Assembly: GCA_016708345.1 (NCBI GenBank)
Contig: JADJFX010000008.1
Coordinates: forward strand, 248,001 to 312,000
Reading direction: 5' to 3'
Source of the DNA: Candidatus Rhodoferax bjergmarkensis
GTDB lineage: Bacteria > Pseudomonadota > Gammaproteobacteria > Burkholderiales > Burkholderiaceae_C
DNA length: 64,000 bases
Part shown: in pieces, positions 43,627-52,243 of the stretch
How the letters are laid out: every line of letters begins with the position of its first letter
Numbering within the stretch: the stretch's first letter is position 1
Notes under the pieces: generated by a model
What the model was told of the DNA's origin: nothing
The model's input: only the letters and a program-made list of their open reading frames with translations
Database searches by the model: none
Position numbers and translations under genes: made by a program

Positions 43627-44534
43627 GTGATTCTCCTGAGTGCAAGCTCATGGTAGCGGGTTTTTTCACCGATTTCAGCCAACGATTGCACCAGAGAAAA
43701 TTGCCCCAGATCATGGGTCAGCGACAGGGCAGATGGCACATCACTTTGCAACCAGGTGCGCACAAAAGGGGCTTTGGCAATGTCTGCGTGCTCGCGTGCA
43801 AGGCATTGCAACTCAAATTTTGCGTGTTGCAGTTCGTAAAACCTGGGGGAAAACGTGGCCAGTGTTGACTGGTCAACCACGGATTCCAGCAGTTCAAAGC
43901 AATGGTCTCTGAGTGCGAAATTCAGATGCACCCCATCATGCAGCCATGCGGTGTTGGTCACAAAATCATCTGACACCATGCCGTAGAAGGCTGTGGAAAA
44001 GCGCAGCTTGCAGGGCCTGCTTGAAATGGTCTTGATGATGCAGCTGTTGAGCAGGTGGGTCAGGATATTGCGCGTTTGATTGTCGCCGGTGACGGGCAGG
44101 TCGGCGGTACTCTCGGTGCTGGTCAATTGCGAGGCAGGTGCGCCCCACAAAATGATGGAGGGCAGCTGCATTTCACCGGCCAGCTCATCGACGCGTGCAA
44201 TAAAGCTGCCCACCTTGGCTTGCAAAAACGCCTCAAAATTCATTCCGCGTGCCTGCAATAAGGGCATGTCGCGCCAATAGTGGACGCGCACATCGATTTC
44301 CGACAGGCACAGCACCAGTGAGCAGCCTTTGAAGTTGATGAGGGCGAGAAAATCGGTGAGCGTTTTGTAAGCGGGCGAATTTTTGCGCGAAAACGCATCC
44401 ATGGTCAGCGCACCAAGGTGGTTGATGGCCAAGGTATCGTCCCGCAAGGGTCTGAACAATTGCGAATGTCGATTTCCTGAAAAAGGTCGAAAAATACCGG
44501 TGTGGCTGTCGCCAGCAAAAATCAGGTGTTTCAT
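43623..44534 (-). CDS. SGNH-fold esterase/acyltransferase-like protein
   Basis: A 303-residue protein beginning KHLIFAGDSHTG: the GDS motif with nucleophile Ser10, and a late DGVH segment (LHDGVHLN) giving the catalytic Asp and His, i.e. the SGNH hydrolase layout. I see no clear signal peptide, so it may act in the cytoplasm. Its operon position between an acyl-AMP ligase and an ACP suggests that it removes or transfers the acyl group carried by the ACP. It begins 28 bases after the ligase stop. Confidence 0.78.
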   Translation of the reverse strand: MKHLIFAGDSHTGIFRPFSGNRHSQLFRPLRDDTLAINHLGALTMDAFSRKNSPAYKTLTDFLALINFKGCSLVLCLSEIDVRVHYWRDMPLLQARGMNFEAFLQAKVGSFIARVDELAGEMQLPSIILWGAPASQLTSTESTADLPVTGDNQTRNILTHLLNSCIIKTISSRPCKLRFSTAFYGMVSDDFVTNTAWLHDGVHLNFALRDHCFELLESVVDQSTLATFSPRFYELQHAKFELQCLAREHADIAKAPFVRTWLQSDVPSALSLTHDLGQFSLVQSLAEIGEKTRYHELALRRIT

Positions 44535-44562
44535 GTGCGTTGCTTTGCAGGACTTGCGGCGC

Positions 44563-46089
44563 TCAAAGGCTTGGCCGGATTTGAAGCTGGCTTAATTTGG
44601 CCAGTGTTTTCTTGCGAGCAATTTTTCCGCTGGACGACTTGACCAGCGTGCCCGGCGGCAGGTTCACCACCTCGTCCAGAGTGACGCCGGATGAAGTCGC
44701 GACCCACTTCTTGAGCTCTTTGAGGGTGGTAGCCAGCACCCCATCACCTTCGTGGAAAACGGTCAGGGCGGTGCCGCCGATGTTCAAGGTGCAAAAAACC
44801 CGGCCTGATTTAAAGCCGGGTTGCTGTCCCACATAGGTTTCAATCTGATGCGCGATGATTTTTTTGCCGTTTACTATGAGCACGTCATCGCTGCGACCCG
44901 CCACAAAGAGCTGCCCGTCTTCGATGGCACCCAAATCCCCCGTGTTGTACCAGCCGTCCGCCCCCAGCGCGGGTGATGGCTGCGCAAAATAGCCGTCAAA
45001 CAAATAGTCGCTTCTGACGTGAATTTCGCCCAAGGCTTCGTCGTCGATGGGAACAATCCTGATCTCGCAGCCTTCAATGACCGCGCCAGAGGGCAGCAAA
45101 TCAGCGTGTCTACTCTCCAAACGAAGGCCCGTGAACTTGCTCTGACTGATGGCAAAGACTGTTTCCGCCATGGCGTAGCAGGTTTGCAAGCTATCCGGGC
45201 GCAATCCAAAAGCCTCAAAGCTGGCAAAAAACGCCCTGAAGGTGCTCGTTTTACACGGCTCGCTGCAACTGATGAACTGGCGCACACTGGACAGGTCAAA
45301 ACGCTTTGCGCTGTCGTTTTGTGCATAGAACTTGCACAAATGCTGAAAGGCAAAATCAGGCTGCCAGCACAGGGTTCCTTGTTCTTCTGCTATGGTTTTG
45401 AATAAAACATCGGGCTTGAACGACCACTCCACCGCGTCCAGAAAAGCCACTGAACAACCGAAATACAGGGGCAAAAAGAGGGAGGTGATCAGCCCCATGT
45501 CGTGGTACAGCGGCAGCCAGCTCACGATCTTGTCTTGGGGCGTGATCTCCAGCGCCTGGCCCAGCGCCTGTAGTTGGGCAAGCAGCTTGTCCTCGGTGAT
45601 GAGCACGCCTTTTTTGAGGCTGGTGGTGCCGGAAGAAAATTGCAGAAAACCGCTGTGGGCTTGGCAAATGGGATTTTTGCTGGCGTGAATTCTTTGTTCG
45701 CCGCTGGCATCGACCACTACACTCGGATTGAAACGCTCCCGCAGGGCTTGCATTTCTTGTGCATGAATGTTCGGGTCTTGGCGCGCGGTCAGGGGTGACA
45801 AAAAAGCCGGAACCGCCCGATTGAACACCGAGGCCAGGTACAGCACCATGCTCTTGTAATCAATGGCGCAACTGATAAATACCAGCTCGCTAGGTGCAGG
45901 GCATTGCGGCGATCGCATGTATGCCTCAATGTCGGACAGCAGCTGTGCATACGTTACGCGGTGCTGCTCACGCGCGGTGGCGAATGACCAAGCCGTTTTT
46001 TCTGGGGTTCGCTGTGCGTGTGTTGCCAGGATTGAATGAAAGTTCTTGCGCATTTCGCCGCCAGTAGCATGGGTCATTGGTAGCGGCAT
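44563..46089 (-). CDS. Fatty-acyl-AMP ligase-like adenylate-forming enzyme
   Basis: A ~508-residue ANL-superfamily enzyme. Motifs: LQFSSGTTSLKKGVLIT (P-loop), WLPLYHDMGLITSLFLPLYFG (very close to FAAL enzymes), CYAMAETVFAIS, WYNTGDLGAIEDGQLFVAGRSDD and the C-terminal KSSSGKIARKKT with the catalytic Lys. It would activate an acyl group with ATP and load it on the ACP encoded two genes downstream. The start is uncertain: an ATG at 46089 is used, ATGs at 46077 and 46053 are possible, and a TTG at 46176 overlaps the nirE stop. Confidence 0.85.
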   Translation of the reverse strand: MPLPMTHATGGEMRKNFHSILATHAQRTPEKTAWSFATAREQHRVTYAQLLSDIEAYMRSPQCPAPSELVFISCAIDYKSMVLYLASVFNRAVPAFLSPLTARQDPNIHAQEMQALRERFNPSVVVDASGEQRIHASKNPICQAHSGFLQFSSGTTSLKKGVLITEDKLLAQLQALGQALEITPQDKIVSWLPLYHDMGLITSLFLPLYFGCSVAFLDAVEWSFKPDVLFKTIAEEQGTLCWQPDFAFQHLCKFYAQNDSAKRFDLSSVRQFISCSEPCKTSTFRAFFASFEAFGLRPDSLQTCYAMAETVFAISQSKFTGLRLESRHADLLPSGAVIEGCEIRIVPIDDEALGEIHVRSDYLFDGYFAQPSPALGADGWYNTGDLGAIEDGQLFVAGRSDDVLIVNGKKIIAHQIETYVGQQPGFKSGRVFCTLNIGGTALTVFHEGDGVLATTLKELKKWVATSSGVTLDEVVNLPPGTLVKSSSGKIARKKTLAKLSQLQIRPSL

Positions 46090-46172
46090 GATACTTTTCG
46101 TCGGGTAATTTTCAGATTGAAAATTAAGCAGGCTTTTGCAGCCAAATGCGCTTATCCGATCGCACTTCGAGG

Positions 46173-46994
46173 TCAAGGGCTTGCCAGCGCGCCTTTAAAC
46201 CACTGCAACCGCGTGTTAAGCGCCACCACCTGCCCCACGATGATGAGCGAGGGGGACTCAAGTCCTGCTTTGCCCGCCAACTCCGGCAGTGTGGCCAGCG
46301 TTCCGGCAATTACTTTTTGTGCCGAGGTGGTGCCTTTTTCAATAATGGCGGCCGGAGTGCCCAGCGGCATTCCATGCGTGAGAAGTTGCTCCACAATGGC
46401 CGTCAAGGCACCCAGGCCCATGTAGATCACGACCGTCTGGTTGGGCCGGGACAGTGTGGGCCAGTCCAGGTCCAGCGTGCCGTCTTTCAAATGACCCGTG
46501 GTGAACAGACAGGTTTGCGCGTAGTCCCGGTGGGTCAGCGGTATCCCGGCGTAAGTGGTAACGCCGCTGGCGGCGGTGATGCCAGGTACCACCTCAAAGG
46601 CAATACCCTGATCGGCCAGCACTTCCAGCTCTTCGCCGCCACGACCAAAAATAAAGCAGTCGCCACCTTTGAGGCGAACCACTTTTTTGCCCTGGCTGGC
46701 CAGCTTGACCAGCAGCAGGTTGATTTCTGCTTGGGGCAAGGTGTGGCGATTGGTTTGCTTGCCAACATAGATTTTTTCGGCACCGCTGTGAATGAGGCTG
46801 ATAACGCCGGGGCTGACCAGATTGTCGTAAACCACTACATCGGCCAGTTGCAGCAGCCGGGCGGCTTTGAGCGTGAGCAAATCGGGGTCGCCAGGACCGG
46901 CACCCACCAAATAGACGATGCCCGATGGCGATGACGTTTGAACTGCATGGGATGCTTGTTCTGGGGCCAGTAAATTCTTCAAGTTGTGTTCCAT
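46173..46994 (-). CDS. nirE: Uroporphyrinogen-III C-methyltransferase
   Basis: A 273-residue SUMT enzyme that adds two methyl groups from S-adenosylmethionine to uroporphyrinogen III to give precorrin-2, the first step towards siroheme and heme d1. It has GIVYLVGAGPGDPDLLTLKA, VVYDNLVSPGV, GKKVVRLKGGDCFIFGRGGEE, VPGITAASG and TVVIYMGLG, all signatures of the family. It is divergent from nirC and six heme d1 genes, which is why I call it nirE rather than cobA. It has no CysG-type dehydrogenase domain. ATG 46994 is preceded by GGTTGGAA. Confidence 0.9.
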   Translation of the reverse strand: MEHNLKNLLAPEQASHAVQTSSPSGIVYLVGAGPGDPDLLTLKAARLLQLADVVVYDNLVSPGVISLIHSGAEKIYVGKQTNRHTLPQAEINLLLVKLASQGKKVVRLKGGDCFIFGRGGEELEVLADQGIAFEVVPGITAASGVTTYAGIPLTHRDYAQTCLFTTGHLKDGTLDLDWPTLSRPNQTVVIYMGLGALTAIVEQLLTHGMPLGTPAAIIEKGTTSAQKVIAGTLATLPELAGKAGLESPSLIIVGQVVALNTRLQWFKGALASP

Positions 46995-47051
46995 TGCATT
47001 TCCAACCTGCAAATTATGCAGCGGCTGGCTGTCGGTCGAAAAATCAGTGCG

Positions 47052-47065
47052 TCGATTAAAATTAA
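47052..47065. promoter_or_regulatory. Possible FNR/DNR-type site between nirE and nirC
   Basis: TCGAT-TAAA-ATTAA matches the FNR-type consensus TTGAT-N4-ATCAA at eight of ten positions. It lies in the 181-base divergent promoter region of nirE and nirC, a natural place for an oxygen or nitric-oxide responsive regulator. The match is only moderate. Confidence 0.3.
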
Positions 47066-47175
47066 CAAACATCAATTTCACCATCAAAACTTTAGTCTGC
47101 CACGGCAAGTCGCGTGAATCACCATGGGTGATCGCGGGATAATTTGCACCGTTGTCCTATGAAAGGAACCCACAA

Positions 47176-47562
47176 GTGCCAGCAAAACCCCATGCGCTCC
47201 CACAGTACCGCACCTGTGTGATGATGACAGCCGCTTCGGTTGGCCTTGTTTTGTCCGTGGCCGCGTTCGCAAGCAAGTCCATAGCGCAGGAGCTTGCCAC
47301 CATGGATCCAGCTAGGCGCACCGAACTCGTTCGGTTGGTACGCCAGGATTGTGGCTCCTGTCATGGGCTGACGCTGCAAGGGGGCCTGGGCCCGGCTTTG
47401 CTGCCTGAGACTTTGAAAGACAAGCCGGTGGAAAACCTCAAGTTTGTCATCATGCAGGGGCGTCCCGGAACCGCCATGCCGCCTTGGAAGCGCTTTTTAA
47501 CTGAAGCCGAGGCGCAGTGGATTGTCGAAAATTTGCAGAAAGGTTTCCCCAGTGAGCATTAA
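47176..47562 (+). CDS. nirC: Periplasmic cytochrome c55X (NirC)
   Basis: A 128-residue periplasmic cytochrome c with a single CGSCH motif and a methionine ligand in GRPGTAMPPWK. NirC (cytochrome c55X) is thought to donate electrons to nitrite reductase or to heme d1 maturation. The start is the GTG at 47176 with AAAGGAA seven bases before it; the codons upstream are out of family. The nirF start lies inside its last codons. Confidence 0.85.
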   Translation: MPAKPHALPQYRTCVMMTAASVGLVLSVAAFASKSIAQELATMDPARRTELVRLVRQDCGSCHGLTLQGGLGPALLPETLKDKPVENLKFVIMQGRPGTAMPPWKRFLTEAEAQWIVENLQKGFPSEH

Positions 47563-48736
47563 AAAATTTCAGCTTGGGTTGGCCACAGCGGCCTTGGCGC
47601 TGCTCGCGGGTTGCGCTACGCCCACTGTGCGTGGTACGGGCGACTTGGGCGTCATCATCGAGCGCGCCACCGGCAGCGTGCAGGTGGTGGACAGCAGCCG
47701 TTTTGTGTCGATTGCCAGTGTCAAGGGGCTCGGCGACTTGTCGCACGCTTCGCTGGTGTATTCCCGCGATGGCCGCTACGCCTATGTGTTTGGCCGCGAT
47801 GGTGGTTTGAGCAAGGTCGATTTGCTGCTGGGCAAGATTGAACGGCGCGTGATGCAGGCGGGGAACAGCATTGGCGGTGCCATTTCGCAGGATGGCACGC
47901 TGGTGGCGGCGCAAAACTACGCACCGGGTGGCGTCAAGGTGTTTTCGGCAGACACGCTGGAGCAGGTGGCCGATGTGCCCTCCACCTACGGCAGCGCCGG
48001 GCAGCGCTCCAAGGTGGTCGGCTTGGCCGATGCGCCGGGCAACCGTTTTGTCTGGAGTTTGTTTGATGCGGGAGAAATCTGGGTCGGCGACTTTACCGAC
48101 GCTGCAAAACCCAAGATTCAAAAGTTTGAAAACATTGGCACCCAGCCTTACGACGGCCTGATCACACCCAATGGCCGCTATTACATGGCGGGCTTGTTTG
48201 GCGAAGATGGCATGGCCCTGGTGGATTTATGGCACCCCGAACAAGGTGCGCGCCGCATCCTGAACGGCTACGGCAAGGGCGAAGAAAAACTGCCGGTCTA
48301 CAAAATGCCCCACCTGCGCGGCTGGGCAGTGGCCGGAAAATACGCTTATGTGCCCGCGATTGGCCGCCATGAAGTGCTGGTGCTGGACATGGAAACCTGG
48401 CAAGAGGCCGGGCGCATCAAGGTGGCGGGCCAGCCGGTGTTTGTGATCGCGCGGCCCGACGGACGCCAAGTGTGGGTGAATTTTGCCTTCCCCGACAACG
48501 GCAACGTGGATGTCATCGATGTGGAAAAACGCAGCGTGGTGAAGCAACTCGCCCCCGGCAAAGCGGTGTTGCACATGGAGTTTACGCCGCGTGGTGAATC
48601 GGTCTGGGTTTCTGCGCGAGATGACAACCGGGTGGTCGTGTACGACACTGCCAGTTTTGCCCAGCGTGCGGTGCTGGCGGCCGAATCGCCCAGTGGCATT
48701 TTCTTCACCAGCCGCGCCGCGCGCATTGGTTTTTGA
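47552..48736 (+). CDS. nirF: Heme d1 biosynthesis protein NirF
   Basis: A 394-residue beta-propeller protein of the NirF/NirN/cd1 family. A GTG at 47552 begins SIKKFQLGLATAALALLAGC, an export signal with a lipobox, so it is probably a periplasmic lipoprotein. Features include ASVKGLGDLSHASLVYSRDGRYAYVFGRDG, QPYDGLITPNGRYYMAGLFGEDGM and KMPHLRGWAV with the conserved His. NirF works late in heme d1 formation and binds a d1 precursor. It overlaps nirC by eleven bases. Confidence 0.93.
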   Translation: MSIKKFQLGLATAALALLAGCATPTVRGTGDLGVIIERATGSVQVVDSSRFVSIASVKGLGDLSHASLVYSRDGRYAYVFGRDGGLSKVDLLLGKIERRVMQAGNSIGGAISQDGTLVAAQNYAPGGVKVFSADTLEQVADVPSTYGSAGQRSKVVGLADAPGNRFVWSLFDAGEIWVGDFTDAAKPKIQKFENIGTQPYDGLITPNGRYYMAGLFGEDGMALVDLWHPEQGARRILNGYGKGEEKLPVYKMPHLRGWAVAGKYAYVPAIGRHEVLVLDMETWQEAGRIKVAGQPVFVIARPDGRQVWVNFAFPDNGNVDVIDVEKRSVVKQLAPGKAVLHMEFTPRGESVWVSARDDNRVVVYDTASFAQRAVLAAESPSGIFFTSRAARIGF

Positions 48737-48742
48737 CGCGGC

Positions 48743-49798
48743 ATGGGACACATGAATGAGCCAAGCTTGATACAGCCAAGCGATTTGACGGAGCTGGAAT
48801 TCAAACTGCTCAACGATTACCAACGTGACTTTCCGCTGGTGGCGCACCCCTTTGCCGAACTGGCCCGCCGCTTGGGCGTGGATGAGGTGACGGTGCTGGC
48901 GCTGTTGCAGTCCCTGCAAGCGCGTGGCCTGGTCAGCCGCATTGGCGCGGTGTTTCGGCCCAATGTGGTGGGTGCCAGCGCATTGGCGGCCTTGGCTGTA
49001 GCACCAGAACGGCTGGAAGCGGTGGCGGCGCAGGTCAGCGCGTTCAGTGAGGTCAACCACAACTACCAGCGCGAGCACCGCTTCAACCTCTGGTTCGTGG
49101 TGACCGCTGCGTCGACGGATCAATTGCAGGCCGTTTTTGCGCGCATTGAAACCACCTGCGCCAGTGGTGCCGTGCTGGTGCTGCCTTTGCTGGAGCAGTT
49201 CCATATCGACCTGGGCTTTGGCCTGGCCACTTCCGAATCGCCTTATTTTCACCGCGATACGGCTCCCGCCAGCGAGGTGGCCGCGATTGAATTGAGCGCA
49301 GCGCAGCGTGCGCTGATGTCTGTTTTGCAAAAAGGCTTGCCGCTGGTGCCGCGCCCCTTTGCTGCGCTTGGCTGGAACGAGGCGGATGCCATGGCCTTGC
49401 TCGCCCACTGGACGGACACCGGCGTCATCAAACGCTTTGGCGTGGTGGTACGCCACCATGAACTGGGTTTTACTTCCAACGCCATGGTGGTGTGGAATGT
49501 GCCCGATGCGCAGGTCAGCCAGGTAGGGCAGCGTATTGCCGCATCAAGCCGGGTCAGCCTGTGCTACCGCCGTCCGCGCCGGTTGCCCCATTGGCCGTAC
49601 AACCTGTTTTGCATGATCCATGGCAAAGATCGGCAGGATGTGGAGCAGCGCATCAGCGCGCTGGCACAGACCTGCGATCTGGCGGCGTATCCGTTTGACA
49701 TTTTGTTCAGCTGCCGGCGTTTCAAACAGCGCGGCGCACGGTATGTTTTTCCTGCAGACCTCGAAACCCTACCGGAGTTGGCCAGTGGATCAAATTGA
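48743..49798 (+). CDS. nirDL: Fused siroheme decarboxylase subunits NirD-NirL
   Basis: A 351-residue protein with two Lrp/AsnC-like decarboxylase modules in tandem. The first (about residues 1-165) is NirD-like: FPLVAHPFAELARRLG, NHNYQREHRFNLWFVV. The second (about 170-350) is NirL-like with LPLVPRPFAALG and CYRRPRRLPHWPYNLF. Fused NirDL is known from other denitrifiers. It acts with NirG and NirH to decarboxylate siroheme to 12,18-didecarboxysiroheme. ATGs at 48743 and 48752 are both possible. Its last codons overlap the nirG start. Confidence 0.92.
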   Translation: MGHMNEPSLIQPSDLTELEFKLLNDYQRDFPLVAHPFAELARRLGVDEVTVLALLQSLQARGLVSRIGAVFRPNVVGASALAALAVAPERLEAVAAQVSAFSEVNHNYQREHRFNLWFVVTAASTDQLQAVFARIETTCASGAVLVLPLLEQFHIDLGFGLATSESPYFHRDTAPASEVAAIELSAAQRALMSVLQKGLPLVPRPFAALGWNEADAMALLAHWTDTGVIKRFGVVVRHHELGFTSNAMVVWNVPDAQVSQVGQRIAASSRVSLCYRRPRRLPHWPYNLFCMIHGKDRQDVEQRISALAQTCDLAAYPFDILFSCRRFKQRGARYVFPADLETLPELASGSN

Positions 49799-50228
49799 CC
49801 GCGACATCATCAATGGCTTGCAAGGCGGGCTAGAAATTTGCGAGCGTCCTTATCTGGAGGCGGCCCAGCGGCTGGGTTTGTCAGAGGATGAATTGATAGA
49901 ACGCCTGTCTAGCCTGCTGTCACAGGGCGTGCTGACCCGCATCGGGCCTTTGTTCCAAATTGAACGCATGGGCGGGGCCTTTACGCTGGCCGCCCTGCAT
50001 GCGCCTGCCGAGCAGTATGAGCAGGTGGCGCAGCAGGTCAATGCACGTGAGCAAATTGCTCACAACTACGCGCGCGAGCATGAACTCAATATGTGGTTTG
50101 TCATTGCCACCGAGACGCCGCAAGAAATTGACACGGTGATTGCGCGGATTGAGCGTGAGACCGGCTGCAGCGTGTTCAACTTTCCCAAGTCGCGCGAATA
50201 CTTCGTTGAGCTGAAATTGAAAGCCTGA
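49785..50228 (+). CDS. nirG: Siroheme decarboxylase subunit NirG
   Basis: A 147-residue Lrp/AsnC-like protein. GTG 49785 begins DQIDRDIINGLQGGLEICERPYLEAAQRLG, followed by the RIGPLFQIERMGGAFTLAAL core and HNYAREHELNMWFVIA, which marks the NirD/NirG half of the decarboxylase. It lacks the RRPRRLPxWPYNLF segment of NirL/NirH. It overlaps the nirDL stop and precedes nirH by eight bases. Confidence 0.9.
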   Translation: MDQIDRDIINGLQGGLEICERPYLEAAQRLGLSEDELIERLSSLLSQGVLTRIGPLFQIERMGGAFTLAALHAPAEQYEQVAQQVNAREQIAHNYAREHELNMWFVIATETPQEIDTVIARIERETGCSVFNFPKSREYFVELKLKA

Positions 50229-50236
50229 ACCGCCCC

Positions 50237-50803
50237 ATGACCCACACCCCCACACCGGAATCGGCTGAGGCAGCACTGCAAGCGGTGGATGCCATCGACC
50301 GCGCCCTCATCGTGGCCACACAAGGTGGTTTGCCGCTGGTGGTCCGGCCCTACCACGCCATTGCAGCCGAGCTGAAGCTGGCCCCCGATGACGTGATGGC
50401 CCGCCTTCGCCGCTTGCAAACAGTGGGCATCATTCGCCGTGTAGGCGTGGTGCCCAATCACTACGCCATTGGCTACCGCGCCAATGGCATGTCGGTGTGG
50501 GATGTTCCCGATGAGCTGGTCGATCAGTTGGGCGCTGCGGTCGGTGGTTTTGAGTTTGTCAGCCACTGCTATCGCCGCCCGCGCCGCTTGCCGCAGTGGC
50601 CTTACAACCTGTTTGCCATGGTGCACGGCAAGACACGTGACGAAGTGGAAGACAAGGTTGCCCAGATTGCCACCTTTTTGGGCGAACAAGCGCGCAGCCA
50701 TACCATTTTGTACAGCACCCGCATCCTGAAAAAAACCGGGCTGCGCCTGGCGGGCAAAAAATCTGGCGAACAAGCATCCGCTGAACCCAAGACTGCCGAA
50801 TAG
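50237..50803 (+). CDS. nirH: Siroheme decarboxylase subunit NirH
   Basis: A 188-residue protein of the NirL/NirH half: LPLVVRPYHAIAAELKL at the start and CYRRPRRLPQWPYNLFAMVHGKT, which carries the histidine/arginine residues near the heme carboxylates in AhbB-type enzymes. The tail (about residues 165-188) is Lys/Glu-rich and variable. With NirG and NirDL it forms the siroheme decarboxylase. nirJ follows after nine bases. Confidence 0.9.
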   Translation: MTHTPTPESAEAALQAVDAIDRALIVATQGGLPLVVRPYHAIAAELKLAPDDVMARLRRLQTVGIIRRVGVVPNHYAIGYRANGMSVWDVPDELVDQLGAAVGGFEFVSHCYRRPRRLPQWPYNLFAMVHGKTRDEVEDKVAQIATFLGEQARSHTILYSTRILKKTGLRLAGKKSGEQASAEPKTAE

Positions 50804-50812
50804 AGGAAAACC

Positions 50813-52018
50813 ATGTTTCGAATTACCCAATACATGCGAGAAATCGCCCACCCCACCCCACTGGGCCCCAAACGCAACCCGCCCGGCCCGGTGGTGATCT
50901 GGAACCTGATTCGCCGCTGCAACCTGACCTGCAAACATTGCTATTCGATCTCCACCGACAAAGACTTTCCCGGTGAATTGAGCACGCAAGAGGTCTATGG
51001 CGTGATGGACAACCTGCGCAGTTTCGGCGTGCCGGTGCTCATCTTGTCGGGCGGTGAGCCACTGCTTCGTCCGGATATTTTTGACATTTCCCGCCGCGCC
51101 AAGGAGATGGGCTTTTATGTTGGACTGTCGTCCAACGGCACGCTGATAGACGAGTCCAACATCGAACGCATTGCCGCCATCGGTTACGACTACGTGGGCG
51201 TCAGCCTGGACGGCATCCGTGAAACCCATGACGTGTTTCGCCGCAAGGAAGGTGCTTTTGACACCTCGCTGCACGGCGTACGCCTGTGCCGTGATGCGGG
51301 CATCAAAATTGGTGTGCGCTTTACGCTGACGCAAGACAACGCCCACGACCTGCCTGCCCTGCTCAAACTGGTGGACGACGAAGGCATCGACAAGTTTTAC
51401 CTGTCGCACCTCAACTACGCCGGGCGCGGCAACACCAACCGAGGCCGCGACGCGTTTTTGGAAACCACCCGCAAAGCGATGGATTTGCTGCTGGACACCT
51501 GCTGGAAAAACATCCAGAACGGCATCGAAAAAGAATTTGTCACCGGCAACAACGATGCCGATGGCGTCTACCTGCTGCACTGGGTGCGCCGCCATTACCC
51601 CGAGAAGGAAGCGGCACTGCGCGCCAAGCTGGCGCAGTGGGGCGGCAACTCGTCGGGCGTCAACGTGGCCAACATCGACAATCTGGGCAATGTTCACCCT
51701 GACACCTTCTGGTGGCACTACAACCTGGGCAATGTGCGCGAGCGGCCGTTCTCCGACATCTGGCGCGACACCTCCGACCCTTTGATGGCGGGCCTCAAAA
51801 CCGTGCCACGCACCATCAAGGGCCGCTGCGGTGAATGCACCTACTTTGATGTCTGCGGCGGCAACACCCGGGTGCGCGCGCTGCAGCTCACCGGCGACGC
51901 CTGGCAGGAAGACCCCGCCTGCTACCTGTCCGATGAAGAAATCGGCTTGACCGGCGACCGCGAACGGGTGCCGATGAAGCCTTATATCGGTGTGCGCCAG
52001 AGCCGCCTGGCCACGTAA
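50813..52018 (+). CDS. nirJ: Heme d1 radical SAM protein NirJ
   Basis: A 401-residue radical SAM enzyme. The [4Fe-4S] motif CNLTCKHC places the three cysteines at residues 36, 40 and 43, and VLILSGGEPLLRPDIF is the SAM-binding GGE stretch. A C-terminal SPASM-like cluster (GRCGECTYFDVCGGNTR...DPACYL) binds a further iron-sulphur centre. NirJ removes the propionates of didecarboxysiroheme that are replaced by oxo groups in heme d1. It is the last gene of the operon and ends before a strong hairpin. Confidence 0.95.
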   Translation: MFRITQYMREIAHPTPLGPKRNPPGPVVIWNLIRRCNLTCKHCYSISTDKDFPGELSTQEVYGVMDNLRSFGVPVLILSGGEPLLRPDIFDISRRAKEMGFYVGLSSNGTLIDESNIERIAAIGYDYVGVSLDGIRETHDVFRRKEGAFDTSLHGVRLCRDAGIKIGVRFTLTQDNAHDLPALLKLVDDEGIDKFYLSHLNYAGRGNTNRGRDAFLETTRKAMDLLLDTCWKNIQNGIEKEFVTGNNDADGVYLLHWVRRHYPEKEAALRAKLAQWGGNSSGVNVANIDNLGNVHPDTFWWHYNLGNVRERPFSDIWRDTSDPLMAGLKTVPRTIKGRCGECTYFDVCGGNTRVRALQLTGDAWQEDPACYLSDEEIGLTGDRERVPMKPYIGVRQSRLAT

Positions 52019-52178
52019 GGTGGCCACTGCCCACAACGCTCCCTGTAACGAAGTAAAGCCGACTTAGCCCGCCCTTTGCCCCAGCATCAGCGGCCAGACC
52101 TATGGCTGGCTATGCAGTAGCTTGGCGGTGGTGCTGGCTGAAAGATTGAGAGCATCAACACTGCCCCGATTTCTGCAT

Positions 52179-52227
52179 CCCTTGCATTGCCACAGCGCTT
52201 CTGCGATGCGCTGTGGCAATGCAAGGG
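52179..52227. terminator. Perfect 20-bp hairpin between convergent genes
   Basis: CCCTTGCATTGCCACAGCGC (52179-52198) pairs perfectly with its inverted copy at 52208-52227 over a nine-base loop. It lies between nirJ and the convergent gene at 52244, where a two-way terminator is expected. No clear T-run follows, so termination may not be of the classic intrinsic type. Confidence 0.7.
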
Positions 52228-52243
52228 TTGCTTAACGTAAAAG

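Noticed and set aside
50066..52036. A 656-codon open frame antisense to nirG-nirH-nirJ
   Set aside because: The plus strand carries unmistakable heme d1 genes with full motifs; the long antisense frame is a by-product of GC-rich codon usage and has no recognisable domain.
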